Of a stretch of 64,000 bases of DNA, positions 26,675-36,613 are shown one piece after another. Within the stretch, counting starts at the first letter, position 1. Each line of letters opens with the position of its first letter. The notes beneath the pieces were generated by a model. That model did not search any database. It was not told the DNA's origin and worked only from the letters and a program-made list of their open reading frames with translations. A program made the position numbers and the translations under genes. This DNA comes from Mycobacterium sp. HUMS_12744610. Its GTDB lineage: Bacteria; Actinomycetota; Actinomycetes; Mycobacteriales; Mycobacteriaceae. Where the stretch lies: positions 5,332,001 to 5,396,000 of the forward strand of contig NZ_JBGEDP010000001.1 of assembly GCF_041206865.1 (NCBI RefSeq), in the 5' to 3' direction.

Positions 26675-28044
26675 GCCCCCACCCCCCGGCGCGACACCCA
26701 GCGACGCGGACCGCGCGTCGAGGCCCGGTCCGACGACAACGCGCCGCCGCGGCGCCGGCGCCCGGCGGTGAACTCCCCGATCGCCCGCCGGTAGCTGGCC
26801 AGCAGGGCGTCCGTGGTGTTCTCCCAGGAGAACGTCGCCGCGTGTGCCGCCGCGGCCCGGCTCATCGCCCCGGCCCGCGCCCCGTCGGTGAGCCGCAGCA
26901 GATCGCCGAGGGCCGCGGCCCAGTCGTCGATGTCGTGCCCGGCCACCAGCGTGCCGGAGACCCCGTCGCGCACCGCGACCGGCAGCCCGCCGACCGCGGC
27001 GGCCACCACCGGCGTGCCGCAGGCTTGCGCCTCGATGGCGACCAGACCGAACGACTCCGAATAGCTGGGCACCGCGACCAGATCGGCCGCCTGGAACAAG
27101 GTGGCCAGGTTCGCGCGCGACTGCGGCGGCAGGAACGTCACCCGCTGCGTGATGCCGAGTTCGCCGGCGAGGGAGACCAGCCCGTCTGGGGAGGCCAGCC
27201 CGCTGCCCGACGGCCCGCCGGCCACGACGACGCGCACCCCGGGCAGCTTCGCGGCGGCCCGCAACACGATGTCGGGCGCCTTCAGCGGCTGGATCCGGCC
27301 GACGAAGGCAACCACGGGCACGTCCAGCGGCAGCCCCAGGGCGGCCCGGGCGGCGCGGCGGTCGCCGGGCCGGAAGACGTCGAGGTCCACCCCGGGGTGG
27401 ACCACGTCGATGCGCGCCGGATCGGCACGATGGATCGAAACCAATTGTCCCGCTTCGTCGTCGGTGTTGACGATCAACCGGTCGGCCTCGTCGACGACCT
27501 GCTGCTCGCCGACCGTGCGCAGCGGTGGCTCGGGTGCGTCGCCGTCGGCCAGGGCCGAGTTCTTGACCGCAGCCAGGGTGTGAGCGGTGTGCACCAGCGG
27601 GACCGCCCAGCGGTCGCGGGCCAGCCAGCCGACCTGCCCGGACAGCCAGTAGTGCGAATGCACGAGGTCGTAGTAGCCGGGCTCGTGGGAGGCCTCGGCT
27701 CGCAGCACCCCGGCCGCGAAGGCGCACAGCTGGGTGGGCAGGTCGTATTTGTCGAGGCCCTCGAACGGCCCGGCGACCACGTTGCGGACCAGCACGCCCG
27801 GCGCCACCCGCACGACCGGCGGGTCGGCCGACGCGGTGGCGCGGGTGAAGATCTCCACCTCGATGCCCCTGCGCGCCAGGTGCAAGGCGCTTTGCAGGAC
27901 GTAGACGTTCATGCCGCCGGCGTCGCCGGTGCCCGGCTGGGCCAGCGGCGAGGTGTGCACCGCCAGCAACGCAACCCGGCGCGGGGTCAGCGCAAAACGG
28001 CTCGCTTTGTCGCCGGATGGCCGGGAGGCGTCATCGTGCCGCAC
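26671..28044 (-). CDS. mshA: D-inositol-3-phosphate glycosyltransferase MshA
   Basis: This 457-aa GT4 glycosyltransferase performs the first step of mycothiol synthesis, transferring GlcNAc from UDP-GlcNAc to 1L-inositol-1-phosphate. The N-terminus has [31 protein letters not shown] acceptor-binding sequence. [12 protein letters not shown] and [18 protein letters not shown] follow, with the nucleotide-sugar motif [23 protein letters not shown] in the C-terminal domain. It is slightly shorter at the N-terminus than M. tuberculosis MshA (480 aa). The ROK regulator gene lies 57 bp upstream. Confidence 0.95.
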   Translation of the reverse strand: MRHDDASRPSGDKASRFALTPRRVALLAVHTSPLAQPGTGDAGGMNVYVLQSALHLARRGIEVEIFTRATASADPPVVRVAPGVLVRNVVAGPFEGLDKYDLPTQLCAFAAGVLRAEASHEPGYYDLVHSHYWLSGQVGWLARDRWAVPLVHTAHTLAAVKNSALADGDAPEPPLRTVGEQQVVDEADRLIVNTDDEAGQLVSIHRADPARIDVVHPGVDLDVFRPGDRRAARAALGLPLDVPVVAFVGRIQPLKAPDIVLRAAAKLPGVRVVVAGGPSGSGLASPDGLVSLAGELGITQRVTFLPPQSRANLATLFQAADLVAVPSYSESFGLVAIEAQACGTPVVAAAVGGLPVAVRDGVSGTLVAGHDIDDWAAALGDLLRLTDGARAGAMSRAAAAHAATFSWENTTDALLASYRRAIGEFTAGRRRRGGALSSDRASTRGPRRWVSRRGVGA

Positions 28045-28101
28045 ACTGTCATCTTTACAGGACGGGTCCGCAGGCGGCCCGCGCGCGCCCGCGGCACGGC
28101 C

Positions 28102-29412
28102 CTACCGGGTCCGGCGGATCGCGCCCACCGGGTCGGCGTACAGGCCGGCCAGCGACACCGTGCCCGCCCCGGCCTCCTGCACCCGGTCGCCGAAAGCGGT
28201 GGCGCGGATCTCGCGCTGCGGCAGCGTCGAGCGGGCGGCGAATGCCGCCTTGAGCTGCTCCATCGCCTCGGGATATTCGGTGAAGGCCTGACCACCGACC
28301 ACGAGCTCATCGGGATTGAGCAGGTCGCGCAGCAACGCCACCGCCTCACCGAGCAACCGCGCCCGCTCCGCCAGCAGCTCCCGGGCCGGCCGGTTGCCGG
28401 CGCGGGCCACCCGCAGCAGGTCGGTGACGGCGCCGGTGGACCCGGTGGCCGGCCCCGCGGGGATGATCCGCAGCCGCCGCGCGGCGGCCAGCACCGCCTC
28501 GTCGCTGACGGTGGACTCCAGCCGCCCGGTGCCGCCGAGCAGTTCGGAGTGGGCAGGCAGCGGCGCGATGGTGCCGGGGCCGCTGGCCGGGGTGTGCACC
28601 CGGCCGCCGATCACCAGCGCGTAACCCACCGTCTCGCGCGCGTAGACGTACAGGCTGGTCGGCGAGCTGGGCGCGAACCGCCGCTGACCGAGTAGCAGCT
28701 CGGCGCCGGCCATGGCGTCGACGTGCGAGGCCACCGACACCGGCAGGCCCAGCGCGTCGGCCAGCACCGCGCCGACGGGGGCCTGCCGCCAGCCCAGCCG
28801 CGGATGGTCGACGCAGCCCGCCGCGCCGTCGACGGTGCCGCCGATGGCCACCCCCGCCCACAGCGGGCGGCGCCGGTGCCAGCGCCGCAGATACCGGGCG
28901 GCGCTGTCGGCCAGCGCGGCCAGCGCCGTCCCGGCCGGATGCAGCGGTGTCGGCGTCGCGACGGTGTCCAGGGTGCGGCCGCACAGGTCGGTGGCCACGA
29001 TGCTGGTAGTTCGCGCACCGATGTGCATGCCCAGCGTCACGAACGGTTCGTGGTTGATCTCCACAGGCACCCGTGGGCGCCCGATGGCCCCGGCGACGAC
29101 CAGGTCGGCGCGCTCCCGCAGCAGACCCGCGTCGAGCAGGGCGGTGACCTGACGGTTGACCGTCGCGACGCTCAGCGAGGTGACGCCGGCGATGAGGTCA
29201 CGCGCGACGGGGCCGCGCAACCGCACGGCACGAAAGACGGACGCGGCCGCGGAGTCCGAGAGGTGCAGGGCCGGCGGAAAGATCCGGGGGTGTTGCCGGG
29301 TGTGGGCCTTTCGGCCGGCCCCGTGCCGGCCGGAGGTGAGGGTGCCGGAGGTGAGGGTGGTAGAGCGCACGAGCGTCCTTTGTCCGATTGTCGATGGCCG
29401 GTCTTTGGCCAC
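28102..29412 (-). CDS. ROK-family transcriptional regulator (Rv0485-like)
   Basis: This 436-aa protein has an N-terminal winged HTH (about 45-95: RLRGPVARDLIAGVTSLSVATVNRQVTALLDAGLLRER). A ROK sugar-kinase-like domain follows (LGMHIGARTTSIVATDL, WAGVAIGGTVD, NPDELVVGGQAF). It lacks a clear ROK zinc-cysteine cluster, which suggests a regulator rather than a kinase. The M. tuberculosis orthologue Rv0485 has been reported to regulate a PE/PPE pair. It starts at a GTG and is divergent from the SDR gene across 131 bp. A duplicated TLTSG near residue 20 reflects a short tandem repeat in the DNA. Confidence 0.85.
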   Translation of the reverse strand: MAKDRPSTIGQRTLVRSTTLTSGTLTSGRHGAGRKAHTRQHPRIFPPALHLSDSAAASVFRAVRLRGPVARDLIAGVTSLSVATVNRQVTALLDAGLLRERADLVVAGAIGRPRVPVEINHEPFVTLGMHIGARTTSIVATDLCGRTLDTVATPTPLHPAGTALAALADSAARYLRRWHRRRPLWAGVAIGGTVDGAAGCVDHPRLGWRQAPVGAVLADALGLPVSVASHVDAMAGAELLLGQRRFAPSSPTSLYVYARETVGYALVIGGRVHTPASGPGTIAPLPAHSELLGGTGRLESTVSDEAVLAAARRLRIIPAGPATGSTGAVTDLLRVARAGNRPARELLAERARLLGEAVALLRDLLNPDELVVGGQAFTEYPEAMEQLKAAFAARSTLPQREIRATAFGDRVQEAGAGTVSLAGLYADPVGAIRRTR

Positions 29413-29543
29413 GCCTGAAGATCAGGGGCGGCAAAGTGCGCGGCGACAACACGAGTGGCCCGCGAGACGACACGCGGTGCTCGTGCTGGACAAGGCGCTG
29501 GGGTGCACATCGGCAATTTAACACGTTCACTAGAGTGGCTCCG

Positions 29544-30305
29544 ATGACGACAGTGGGCGGGGACCAACGGGTCGCGGTAGTCACCGGTGCCAGTTCCGGG
29601 ATCGGGGCGGCGACCGCCAGAACCCTTGCCACGCAAGGGTTTCACGTCGTCGCGGTGGCCCGTCGCGCCGACCGGATCCAAGCCCTGGCCGACGAGGTCG
29701 GCGGGACAGCGATTGTGGCGGACGTCACAGACGACTCGGCGGTCGACGCGCTGGCCGATGCGCTGGATCGGGTTGACGTGCTGGTGAACAACGCCGGCGG
29801 CGCGCGGGGGCTGGAGCCGGTCGCCGACGCCCAACTCGAGCACTGGCGGTGGATGTGGGAGACCAACGTGCTGGGCACGCTGCGCGTCACCCGCGCGCTG
29901 CTGCCCAAGCTGGTCGACTCCGGTGACGGCCTCATCGTCACCGTCACCTCGGTCGCGGGATTCGAGGTCTACGACGGCGGCGCGGGTTACACCGCGGCCA
30001 AGCACGCCCAGGGCGCGCTGCACCGCACGCTGCGCGGCGAATTGCTCGGAAAACCGGTGCGGCTCACCGAGATCGCCCCGGGGGCGGTCGAGACCGAGTT
30101 CTCCCTGGTCCGCTTCGACGGCGACGAACAGCGCGCGGACGCGGTGTACACGGGCATCACGCCGCTGACGGCCGCCGACGTCGCCGAGGTGATCGGTTTC
30201 GTGGCCTCCCGGCCCGCCCACGTCGACCTGGACCTGGTCGTCATGCGGCCGCGCGACCAGGCGTCGGCCAGTCGGTTCAACCGCCGACGCCAGGCGACGT
30301 CGTAG
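29544..30305 (+). CDS. Short-chain dehydrogenase/reductase (Rv0484c-like)
   Basis: This 253-aa classical SDR has a cofactor loop [25 protein letters not shown] (Arg pair after beta-2, favouring NADP), [10 protein letters not shown], the catalytic Ser in VTSVAGFEV and the YTAAK active site (Tyr, Lys). It ends in a disordered basic tail. I chose the ATG at 29544 because the upstream open frame is promoter sequence. It is similar to YdfG-type serine or 3-hydroxy acid dehydrogenases. Its 3' end overlaps the convergent L,D-transpeptidase gene by 29 nt. Confidence 0.85.
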   Translation: MTTVGGDQRVAVVTGASSGIGAATARTLATQGFHVVAVARRADRIQALADEVGGTAIVADVTDDSAVDALADALDRVDVLVNNAGGARGLEPVADAQLEHWRWMWETNVLGTLRVTRALLPKLVDSGDGLIVTVTSVAGFEVYDGGAGYTAAKHAQGALHRTLRGELLGKPVRLTEIAPGAVETEFSLVRFDGDEQRADAVYTGITPLTAADVAEVIGFVASRPAHVDLDLVVMRPRDQASASRFNRRRQATS

Positions 30306-31596
30306 CGGTCGTGGTGGTCGGCGTCCCGGACAGCGTGGGAGCGTCCGACGGCGTGACCGGCGCGGTGACGGGGATCTGGGAGGCCGGCGGGTGCGCGGTC
30401 GGCGGCGGCAGCGCCGACATCGCCACCCACGTGTCCCAGTCCACGGCCCAGTCCCAGATGTCGCCGTCGGCGTAGGACAGCTGGATCGGGCTGCCGGTCA
30501 CCTCGACCGGGTCGCCGTAGATCGCGGTCCGGTAGTACTCCTCGGCGTCGGCGGTCGAGAGGTTGATGCAGCCGTTGGTGACGTTGCTGTTGCCCTGCGC
30601 GTCCGCGCTCGAGGGGTTGGCGTGGATGAACTCGCCGTTGTTGGAGATGCGCACCGCCCAGCGCTCGTGGGCGTTGGTGTAGCCGGCGGCCGGGTTGGAC
30701 ATGTAGAAGTCGGAGTACTTCTCGGTGACCACGTGGATGCCGTTGCGGGTGACGTTGCGGGCCAGGTCGCCCTCGCCGTAGCTGCAAGGGAAGTCCATGA
30801 TGACGCCGTCGTCGGTGACGACCTGGATGCGGTGCGAGGTGACCTCGGCCTTGACCACCTGCCGCCGGCCGATCTGAATCTTCAGCGACATGTCCTGCGC
30901 CCCGTAGGCGCCGTCGCCGAACGGCACCCCGTAGAACTTGGCATCGACGTTGACCGAGGTGCCCGCCGGGTAGTACTCGCGGGGGCGCCAGTGCACGCGG
31001 GAGCCCTTCGCCTCGTCGGGCAGCCAGGCCCAGGAGCCCTCGACCGGTGGCTCGGTGGTGACGGTAATGGCCTTCTCGACGGCGGCCTTGTCGCTGATCG
31101 GCGAGTCGAACTGGATGATGACCGGCGCCGCGACACCGACGGTCTGGCCGTCGGCCAGCTGGAATCCCCCGTCGATCGTCTTGGTGGGGCTCACGGTGGT
31201 GAACTTGGCCGCGACGGGAACCGCCTTGCCGTCGTGGCCGACCACCGAACCGCTCCAGGTGTAGGTCGAGTCGTAGCCCAGCGGCTCGGTGACCGTGTAG
31301 GCGGTGCGGTCGGAGTTGAACACCCCGGCGGCGACCTTGCCCGCCGAGTTCGTCAGCGCCAGCTTCTGGAACCAGCCCTCGCCGACCTGGGCGCTGACCG
31401 CGGCGGTGGGGACCACGTTGGCGGCGGCGTCGGCCGGCTGGAACTTCAGCTGCGGCGCCGGCGGTTCGTTCTTTTGAACATGCCTGGTCACGGTGCCGCC
31501 GCAGGCGGCCAGGACGCCGGGGGCGAAGGCGCCGAGCCCCAGAGCAGCCAAAGCCAGGCGCCGGTTGATCGGCGGCGGGACGCTGGATCTGCTCAC
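30277..31596 (-). CDS. lprQ: L,D-transpeptidase lipoprotein (LprQ/LdtMt5-like)
   Basis: This protein of about 439 aa starts at the GTG at 31596, where the signal peptide ([16 protein letters not shown]) ends in the lipobox LAAC (C32). Two Ig-like domains follow to about 270, then the YkuD catalytic domain with [15 protein letters not shown] and the nucleophile in [18 protein letters not shown]. It forms 3-3 crosslinks in peptidoglycan on the outer face of the membrane. A threonine- and proline-rich C-terminal tail follows. It sits next to murB, another peptidoglycan gene, 82 bp downstream on the same strand. The M. tuberculosis counterpart is Rv0483. Confidence 0.9.
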   Translation of the reverse strand: MSRSSVPPPINRRLALAALGLGAFAPGVLAACGGTVTRHVQKNEPPAPQLKFQPADAAANVVPTAAVSAQVGEGWFQKLALTNSAGKVAAGVFNSDRTAYTVTEPLGYDSTYTWSGSVVGHDGKAVPVAAKFTTVSPTKTIDGGFQLADGQTVGVAAPVIIQFDSPISDKAAVEKAITVTTEPPVEGSWAWLPDEAKGSRVHWRPREYYPAGTSVNVDAKFYGVPFGDGAYGAQDMSLKIQIGRRQVVKAEVTSHRIQVVTDDGVIMDFPCSYGEGDLARNVTRNGIHVVTEKYSDFYMSNPAAGYTNAHERWAVRISNNGEFIHANPSSADAQGNSNVTNGCINLSTADAEEYYRTAIYGDPVEVTGSPIQLSYADGDIWDWAVDWDTWVAMSALPPPTAHPPASQIPVTAPVTPSDAPTLSGTPTTTTATTSPGVGG

Positions 31597-31678
31597 GCCA
31601 AACAAAGATACCGGGAGATAACGACCAGCCCCGGACGCGACGACTCGCGAACCGCCCCTGACCGCCGGAAACCTACAG

Positions 31679-32773
31679 CTAGAGCGCGCAGCCGAACAGC
31701 ACCGGCTCCGGCGACAATGTGATGCCAAACACGTCGCGCACCCCGTCGCGTACGGTCCGGGCCAGGGCGATGACGTCCGCGGCGGTGGCGCCCCCGCGGT
31801 TGGTCAGGGCGAGCGCGTGCTTGGTGGACAGCCGGCAGCGTGCCGCCGCGTCGTCCGGGAACCCTTTCGCGAAGCCCGCCCGCTCCACCAGCCAGCCGGC
31901 GGCCAGCTTGACACCGTGCGGCGCCGGGTAGTGCGGGACCGGCCCCTCACGGGCCAGCCGCTCGTAGACGTCTCGGGCGACCACCGGGTTGGTGAAGAAC
32001 GATCCCACGCTCCACGTGTCATGGTCCGCCGCGTCGAGCACCATGCCCTTGCGGGCGCGCAGGCTCAGCACCGCGTCGCGAACCGACCGCGGATCGGCAC
32101 GCTCGCCGGCGGCCGAGTTCAGCGCGGCGGCCAGCTCGCCGTAGCGCAGCGGTGCGCTGCGCCCGGATGCGTCCAGCGCGAACTCCACCTCCAGCACGAC
32201 GGCGGGCACCCCGCGCCCCGACCGGCCGGCCCGCTTGAAGACGCTGGTGCGATAGCCGAAGCCCAGCTCACCCGCCGGTATCCAGCACACCGCACCGCTG
32301 CTGCGGTCAAGCACCCGGACGCGGGTGATCGTGTCGGCCACTTCCGCGCCATAGGCCCCGACGTTCTGCACCGGGGTCGCCCCCGCCGAGCCCGGGATGC
32401 CGGACAGGCATTCCAGCCCACCCAGCCCGTGCTCGACGGCGGTGACGACGACGTCGTCCCACACCGCGCCGGCCTCCGCGCGGAGCCGATCGCCCTCGAC
32501 GGTGATACCGGCGCCGGCCAACCGCACCGCAGTCAGGTCCGTAAGGGTGTCCTCGATCACGACGTTGGAGCCGCCGGCAAAGATCAGCAGCGGTCCGCCG
32601 CCGCGGGCCTCGGCGTCGAGTTGCCGCACGACGGCGACCACCTGCTCGGTGCTGGTACAGGTGATGAGGCGCCGCGCGACCGGCCCGACGCGCAGCGTGG
32701 TCAGCGGCGCCAGCGGCACCGCCTCGGCGACCTGCGCGCCGGCGTAGCCGGAACCGGCACCGCTGGGTGTCAT
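31679..32773 (-). CDS. murB: UDP-N-acetylenolpyruvoylglucosamine reductase
   Basis: This 364-aa FAD enzyme reduces the enolpyruvyl group to give UDP-MurNAc. The N-terminal FAD-binding domain has [28 protein letters not shown] and [34 protein letters not shown] lies in the substrate domain, and [11 protein letters not shown] carries the catalytic serine. The C-terminal [14 protein letters not shown] and [22 protein letters not shown] complete a type I MurB. It is divergent from the Rv0481c-like gene over 26 bp, and the L,D-transpeptidase gene follows it. Confidence 0.95.
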   Translation of the reverse strand: MTPSGAGSGYAGAQVAEAVPLAPLTTLRVGPVARRLITCTSTEQVVAVVRQLDAEARGGGPLLIFAGGSNVVIEDTLTDLTAVRLAGAGITVEGDRLRAEAGAVWDDVVVTAVEHGLGGLECLSGIPGSAGATPVQNVGAYGAEVADTITRVRVLDRSSGAVCWIPAGELGFGYRTSVFKRAGRSGRGVPAVVLEVEFALDASGRSAPLRYGELAAALNSAAGERADPRSVRDAVLSLRARKGMVLDAADHDTWSVGSFFTNPVVARDVYERLAREGPVPHYPAPHGVKLAAGWLVERAGFAKGFPDDAAARCRLSTKHALALTNRGGATAADVIALARTVRDGVRDVFGITLSPEPVLFGCAL

Positions 32774-32799
32774 GGGCCGTAACGGTAGCCTGACCAGCT

Positions 32800-33318
32800 A
32801 TGCCGCGTTCATTCGACTTATCCGCCGACTACTCTGGCGGCGTCGAAGACATCTACCGCGCCTTCCAGGAGGAGGAGTACTGGCGGGCCCGGCTGGCCGA
32901 CATTCCCGTCGACGAGGCCGAGGTCGAGTCGATCCGGGTCGGCGGCCGGTCCGGTGACGGGGCCACCATCGCGGTGGTCACCCGGCAGGTGGTGCGCAGC
33001 CACAACCTGCCCGCCATGGTCACGCAGCTACACCGCGGTGACCTGTGCATCCGGCGCGAGGAGACCTGGGGGCCGGTCACCGACGGGGCCGCGACGGCCT
33101 CCATCGCCGGGGAGATCGTGGACGCCCCGGTGAACGTGTGGGGCACCGCCGAGCTGTCGCCCGCGCCCTGCGGCGCCCGCCTGGATTTCCGCATCACCGT
33201 GCAGGTGCGGGCGCCGATCATCGGCGGCAAGGTCGAGATCATCGGCACGCGCCTGGCCGAGCTGGTGGCCGCCGAACAGCGCTTCACCAGCGAGTGGATC
33301 GCGGGCAACACGCTCTAA
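32800..33318 (+). CDS. DUF2505 family protein (Rv0481c-like)
   Basis: This 172-aa protein has no signal peptide. Its START/polyketide-cyclase-like build (MPRSFDLSADYSGGVEDIYRAFQEEEYWRARLAD at the N-terminus, then GEIVDAPVNVWGTAEL and IIGGKVEIIGTRLAELVAAEQRFTSEWI) matches DUF2505. It may bind a hydrophobic ligand. The nitrilase-like gene starts 10 bp after its stop, and a third gene overlaps that one, so it leads a three-gene operon. The function is unknown. Confidence 0.8.
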   Translation: MPRSFDLSADYSGGVEDIYRAFQEEEYWRARLADIPVDEAEVESIRVGGRSGDGATIAVVTRQVVRSHNLPAMVTQLHRGDLCIRREETWGPVTDGAATASIAGEIVDAPVNVWGTAELSPAPCGARLDFRITVQVRAPIIGGKVEIIGTRLAELVAAEQRFTSEWIAGNTL

Positions 33319-33328
33319 GCTGGCGGCC

Positions 33329-34171
33329 ATGCGAATCGCCCTGGCGCAGATTCTCAGTGGCACCGAGCCCGCGGCGAACCTGGAGCTGGTCCGCGAGTAC
33401 ACCGGCCGGGCCGCCGACGCCGGCGCGCGCCTGGTGGTGTTCCCCGAGGCGACGATGTGCCGGTTCGGCGTCCCGCTGGCGCCCGTCGCCGAGCCGGTCG
33501 ACGGGCCCTGGGCGGACGGCGTCCGCCGGATCGCGGCCGACTTCGATGTCACCGTGATCGCCGGGATGTTCGCCCCGGCCGGCGACGGCCGGGTGACGAA
33601 CACGCTGATCGCGGCGGGACCGGGATCGTCGAAGCAGCCCTCGGACCGGCTGTGGGCCCACTACGACAAGATCCACCTCTACGACGCGTTCGGGTTCACC
33701 GAGTCGCGGACCGTCGCGCCCGGCCACGAGCCGGTGGTGATCACCGTCGACGGCGTCCGGGTGGGGTTGAGCGTGTGCTACGACATTCGGTTCCCCGAGC
33801 TCTACACCGAGCTCGCCCTGCGTGGCGCCCAGCTGATCGTCGTCTGCGCGTCCTGGGGTGCGGGCCCGGGCAAGCTCGAGCAGTGGCGGCTGCTGGTCCG
33901 TGCCCGCGCGCTGGACTCGACGAGCTACGTCGCGGCGGCCGGCCAGGCCGACCCCGGGCAGGACCTCGCGGCCTCGGGCGCGCCGACCGGGGTGGGCGGC
34001 AGCCTGGTGGCCTCGCCGCTGGGTGAGGTGATCGCGTCGGCCGGGTCGCACCCCGAACTGGTGTTCGCCGACATCGACGTCGACCGGGTGGCGCGCGCCC
34101 GGGACGCCATCGCGGTGCTGCGCAACCGCTCGGCGTTCGCTCGCGCCGATAGGGCAGAATCGGTTGAGTGA
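33329..34171 (+). CDS. Carbon-nitrogen hydrolase (nitrilase superfamily, Rv0480c-like)
   Basis: This 280-aa cytoplasmic amidohydrolase has the complete nitrilase triad: E40 in LVVFPEATM, Lys in YDKIHLYDAFGF and Cys in GLSVCYDIRFPELY. The pattern resembles the Nit1/Nit2 and NitFhit branch, which includes deaminated glutathione amidase. Whether the mycobacterial enzyme repairs a deaminated thiol or amino acid is unknown. Its stop overlaps the GTG start of the following membrane protein gene by 4 nt. Confidence 0.87.
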   Translation: MRIALAQILSGTEPAANLELVREYTGRAADAGARLVVFPEATMCRFGVPLAPVAEPVDGPWADGVRRIAADFDVTVIAGMFAPAGDGRVTNTLIAAGPGSSKQPSDRLWAHYDKIHLYDAFGFTESRTVAPGHEPVVITVDGVRVGLSVCYDIRFPELYTELALRGAQLIVVCASWGAGPGKLEQWRLLVRARALDSTSYVAAAGQADPGQDLAASGAPTGVGGSLVASPLGEVIASAGSHPELVFADIDVDRVARARDAIAVLRNRSAFARADRAESVE

Positions 34172-35208
34172 CGAACCCACAAGGACCACCGAACGAGGGC
34201 CCGCCGATGTGGTCCCGTCCCGGCAACCACGGTCCCTTCGGTCAACCACCTACCGAGCGACCCACCGAGCGGATGCCCGCCGGCGATCCGTCCCAGGGAC
34301 CGCCGGCTCCCGGCCCCGGCCAGCAGCCCGGCCAGACCGACCAGCTGGGGGCACCGCACGCGCCCCGGCAGCGTCCGCCCTACGCCCCGCCGCCGAGCCC
34401 GCCCACGCCGCCGACGGAGCGGATGGCGAAAGCTAACGAGGACCCGTCGGGCGGGAAGCGCAAGCGGCGCTTCCCGCGTGACCCGCTGTCCATCCTGCTG
34501 GTCTTCATCATCGTGTTCGCGCTGCTGATCGGGGGGCTGGTGGGGGCCGAGCTGTACGCCCGCCACGTGGCCGACACCAAGGTCGCCGAGGCGGTGGCCT
34601 GCGAAGTCAAGGACAAGGCCACCGCGTCGTTCGGGGTGACGCCGTTGATGCTGTGGCAGCTGGCCACCAAACACTTCACCAACATCTCGGTGTCGACGGC
34701 CGGCAACCAGATCCGCGACGCCAAGGGCATGAAGATCGCCATCGACATCCGGAACGTCCAGCTCAAGTCGACGGCCAACTCCAAGGGCACCATCGGATCG
34801 CTGGACGCCACCATCACCTGGACGGCCGAAGGCATCAAGCAGACCGTGCAGAACTCCATCCCGGTCCTGGGTCCGTTCGTCACCAACAGCGTGACCACCC
34901 ACCCCAAGGACGGGACCATCGAGCTCAAGGGCATGCTCGACAACATCACCGCCAAGCCGATCGTGCAGGGCAAGGGGCTGCAGCTGCAGATCCAGACGTT
35001 CAACGCGCTGGGCTTCACGATGCCGAAGGAATCCGTGCAGTCGACGCTGGACAACTTCACCACGAAGTTGACCCAAAACTACCCTTTGGGCATCCACGCG
35101 GACAGCGTGCAGGTCACCGACACCGGGGTGGTGAGCAAGTTCTCCACCCAGAACGCGACGATCCCCACCGGCGGCGGCGGCCAGGACCCCTGCTTCGCCA
35201 ACCTCTGA
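34168..35208 (+). CDS. Proline-rich membrane-anchored DUF2993 (LmeA-like) protein (Rv0479c-like)
   Basis: This 346-aa protein has about 105 residues of Pro/Gln/Gly-rich cytoplasmic N-terminus and one transmembrane helix (LSILLVFIIVFALLIGGLVGAEL, about 110-132). A periplasmic DUF2993 domain follows (HVADTKVAEAVACEVKDKA, ITWTAEGIKQTVQNSIPVLG, PLGIHADSVQVTDTGVVSKF). LmeA, a lipomannan-related periplasmic protein, has the same domain, so a lipid- or glycolipid-handling role is possible. It starts at a GTG coupled to the nitrilase gene. Confidence 0.83.
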   Translation: MTNPQGPPNEGPPMWSRPGNHGPFGQPPTERPTERMPAGDPSQGPPAPGPGQQPGQTDQLGAPHAPRQRPPYAPPPSPPTPPTERMAKANEDPSGGKRKRRFPRDPLSILLVFIIVFALLIGGLVGAELYARHVADTKVAEAVACEVKDKATASFGVTPLMLWQLATKHFTNISVSTAGNQIRDAKGMKIAIDIRNVQLKSTANSKGTIGSLDATITWTAEGIKQTVQNSIPVLGPFVTNSVTTHPKDGTIELKGMLDNITAKPIVQGKGLQLQIQTFNALGFTMPKESVQSTLDNFTTKLTQNYPLGIHADSVQVTDTGVVSKFSTQNATIPTGGGGQDPCFANL

Positions 35209-35227
35209 GGCTCGGCGGCCCGGGCGT

Positions 35228-35896
35228 TCAGTCCAGCCCGTCGAGCACCGCGCGGGTGCCCGACAGGCCGAGCCGGGTCGCGCCGGCATCGAGCATCGCC
35301 AGGGCGTCGGCGGCGGTGCGGATCCCGCCGCTGGCCTTGACCCCCAGCCGGCCGCCGACGGTCTGTGCCATCAGCGCGACCGCGCGCACCGACGCCCCGC
35401 CCGCGGGGTGAAACCCGGTCGAGGTCTTGACGAAGTCGGCACCGGCCGCCTCGGCGGCGCGACAGGAGTCCACCAGCGCGCGCTCACCGGCCCGGCCCAA
35501 CAGCACCGCCGACTCCACGATCACCTTGAGCACCGCCCCGGGAACGGCGACCCGCACCGCCTCGATGTCGCGGCGCACCGCGTCCACGTCGCCGCTGAGC
35601 GCCGCGCCGACATCGATGACCATGTCGATCTCGGCGGCGCCGTCGGCCACGGCCCCGCCCGCTTCGAGCGCCTTGACCGCCGGCACGTGCTTGCCCGACG
35701 GGAAACCGGCCACCGCGGCGACCCGCACACCGCCCCCGGCGGCCCGCACCATCGACGGCGACACGCACACCGCGTACACCCCCAGCTCGACGGCCTCGGC
35801 GACCAGGCTCGTCACGTCGGCGTCGGTGGCCTCGGGTTTGAGCAGCGTGTGGTCCACCAGGGCGGCCAGTTGTGCTCGGGTGGGCCGGCCCGCCAC
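35228..35896 (-). CDS. deoC: Deoxyribose-phosphate aldolase
   Basis: This 222-aa class I aldolase cleaves 2-deoxyribose-5-phosphate to acetaldehyde and glyceraldehyde-3-phosphate. Visible features are [31 protein letters not shown], the Schiff-base Lys in [17 protein letters not shown] and the activating Lys in [22 protein letters not shown]. It converges with the DUF2993 gene, 19 bp away. The DUF2599 gene just upstream shares a base with its start, so the pair is coupled. Confidence 0.93.
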   Translation of the reverse strand: MAGRPTRAQLAALVDHTLLKPEATDADVTSLVAEAVELGVYAVCVSPSMVRAAGGGVRVAAVAGFPSGKHVPAVKALEAGGAVADGAAEIDMVIDVGAALSGDVDAVRRDIEAVRVAVPGAVLKVIVESAVLLGRAGERALVDSCRAAEAAGADFVKTSTGFHPAGGASVRAVALMAQTVGGRLGVKASGGIRTAADALAMLDAGATRLGLSGTRAVLDGLD

Positions 35897-36318
35897 TAGG
35901 ACACGTCTTCCGCGCCGCCGGGATTACATCCCGAGGCCACCATCTCGTCGTAGCCGACCACGGGCCGCCACGGCTCCAGGTTCCAGCTGACCTTGCCAGG
36001 CAGCGCCCGTTCGGCGAACTGCCAGTGGCAGATGAACTGCGCGCGCATGCCGGGGGTTCCGGCGTTCGGGGCCAGCGCGAGCACCTCCGACCAGGCCTCG
36101 TCGGCCGCGGCGGCCGTCCCGGGCCGCAGGGAGGTGATCCGCGCGGCCGGTGTCGGGAAGACCCGCAGGCGCGGCATGCCGGACCACTGCGTCCACTGCG
36201 TGTGATCGACGTAGGGCGGCGACGGCACCGGGCCGCGAACGGGGTCGGCCCCGGCGGTGGGCACCGGACCCGTCAGCGCGACGAGCGCCGCGACCAGCGC
36301 GGCCGGCAGGGCCCTCAT
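35896..36318 (-). CDS. Secreted DUF2599 protein (Rv0477-like)
   Basis: This 140-aa exported protein has a Sec signal peptide ([24 protein letters not shown], cut near residue 24). It then has a DUF2599 region, [20 protein letters not shown] through [36 protein letters not shown], with two cysteines that could pair. The ATG at 36318 gives the family's length. It lies 4 bp after the DUF2516 gene and abuts deoC. The function is unknown, but the DUF2599 family is secreted in mycobacteria. Confidence 0.82.
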   Translation of the reverse strand: MRALPAALVAALVALTGPVPTAGADPVRGPVPSPPYVDHTQWTQWSGMPRLRVFPTPAARITSLRPGTAAAADEAWSEVLALAPNAGTPGMRAQFICHWQFAERALPGKVSWNLEPWRPVVGYDEMVASGCNPGGAEDVS

Positions 36319-36322
36319 CCCG

Positions 36323-36610
36323 CTAACGCGACTTGCCCTGGATTTCGAGGAGCTTGGGCCGGACGTCGACCAGGTACACCCCGGCCGCGCAGGCGGCGAT
36401 CGCCGTCCCCAGCACACCGAAGACGAAACTCAGGATGGAGGTCAGCGCCACGGCCAAGCCGAGGATGATCAACCACACCGGCTTGGTCAGCTTGTCGGCG
36501 GCGGTGTAGGCGTCGGGCCGCTGCAGCGCCGCATGCACAAAGGCGTACACGGCCGTCACCAGGACGGCGATCTGCAAGACCAACATGACGGTGCCCACGA
36601 GGTGTGTCAC
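36323..36610 (-). CDS. DUF2516 small membrane protein (Rv0476-like)
   Basis: This 95-aa protein has two transmembrane helices ([25 protein letters not shown] and [39 protein letters not shown]), linked by [12 protein letters not shown] and ending in a basic tail. It belongs to DUF2516. It lies 3 bp after the current hbhA stop and 4 bp before the secreted protein gene. The function is unknown. Confidence 0.8.
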   Translation of the reverse strand: MTHLVGTVMLVLQIAVLVTAVYAFVHAALQRPDAYTAADKLTKPVWLIILGLAVALTSILSFVFGVLGTAIAACAAGVYLVDVRPKLLEIQGKSR

Positions 36611-36613
36611 GCC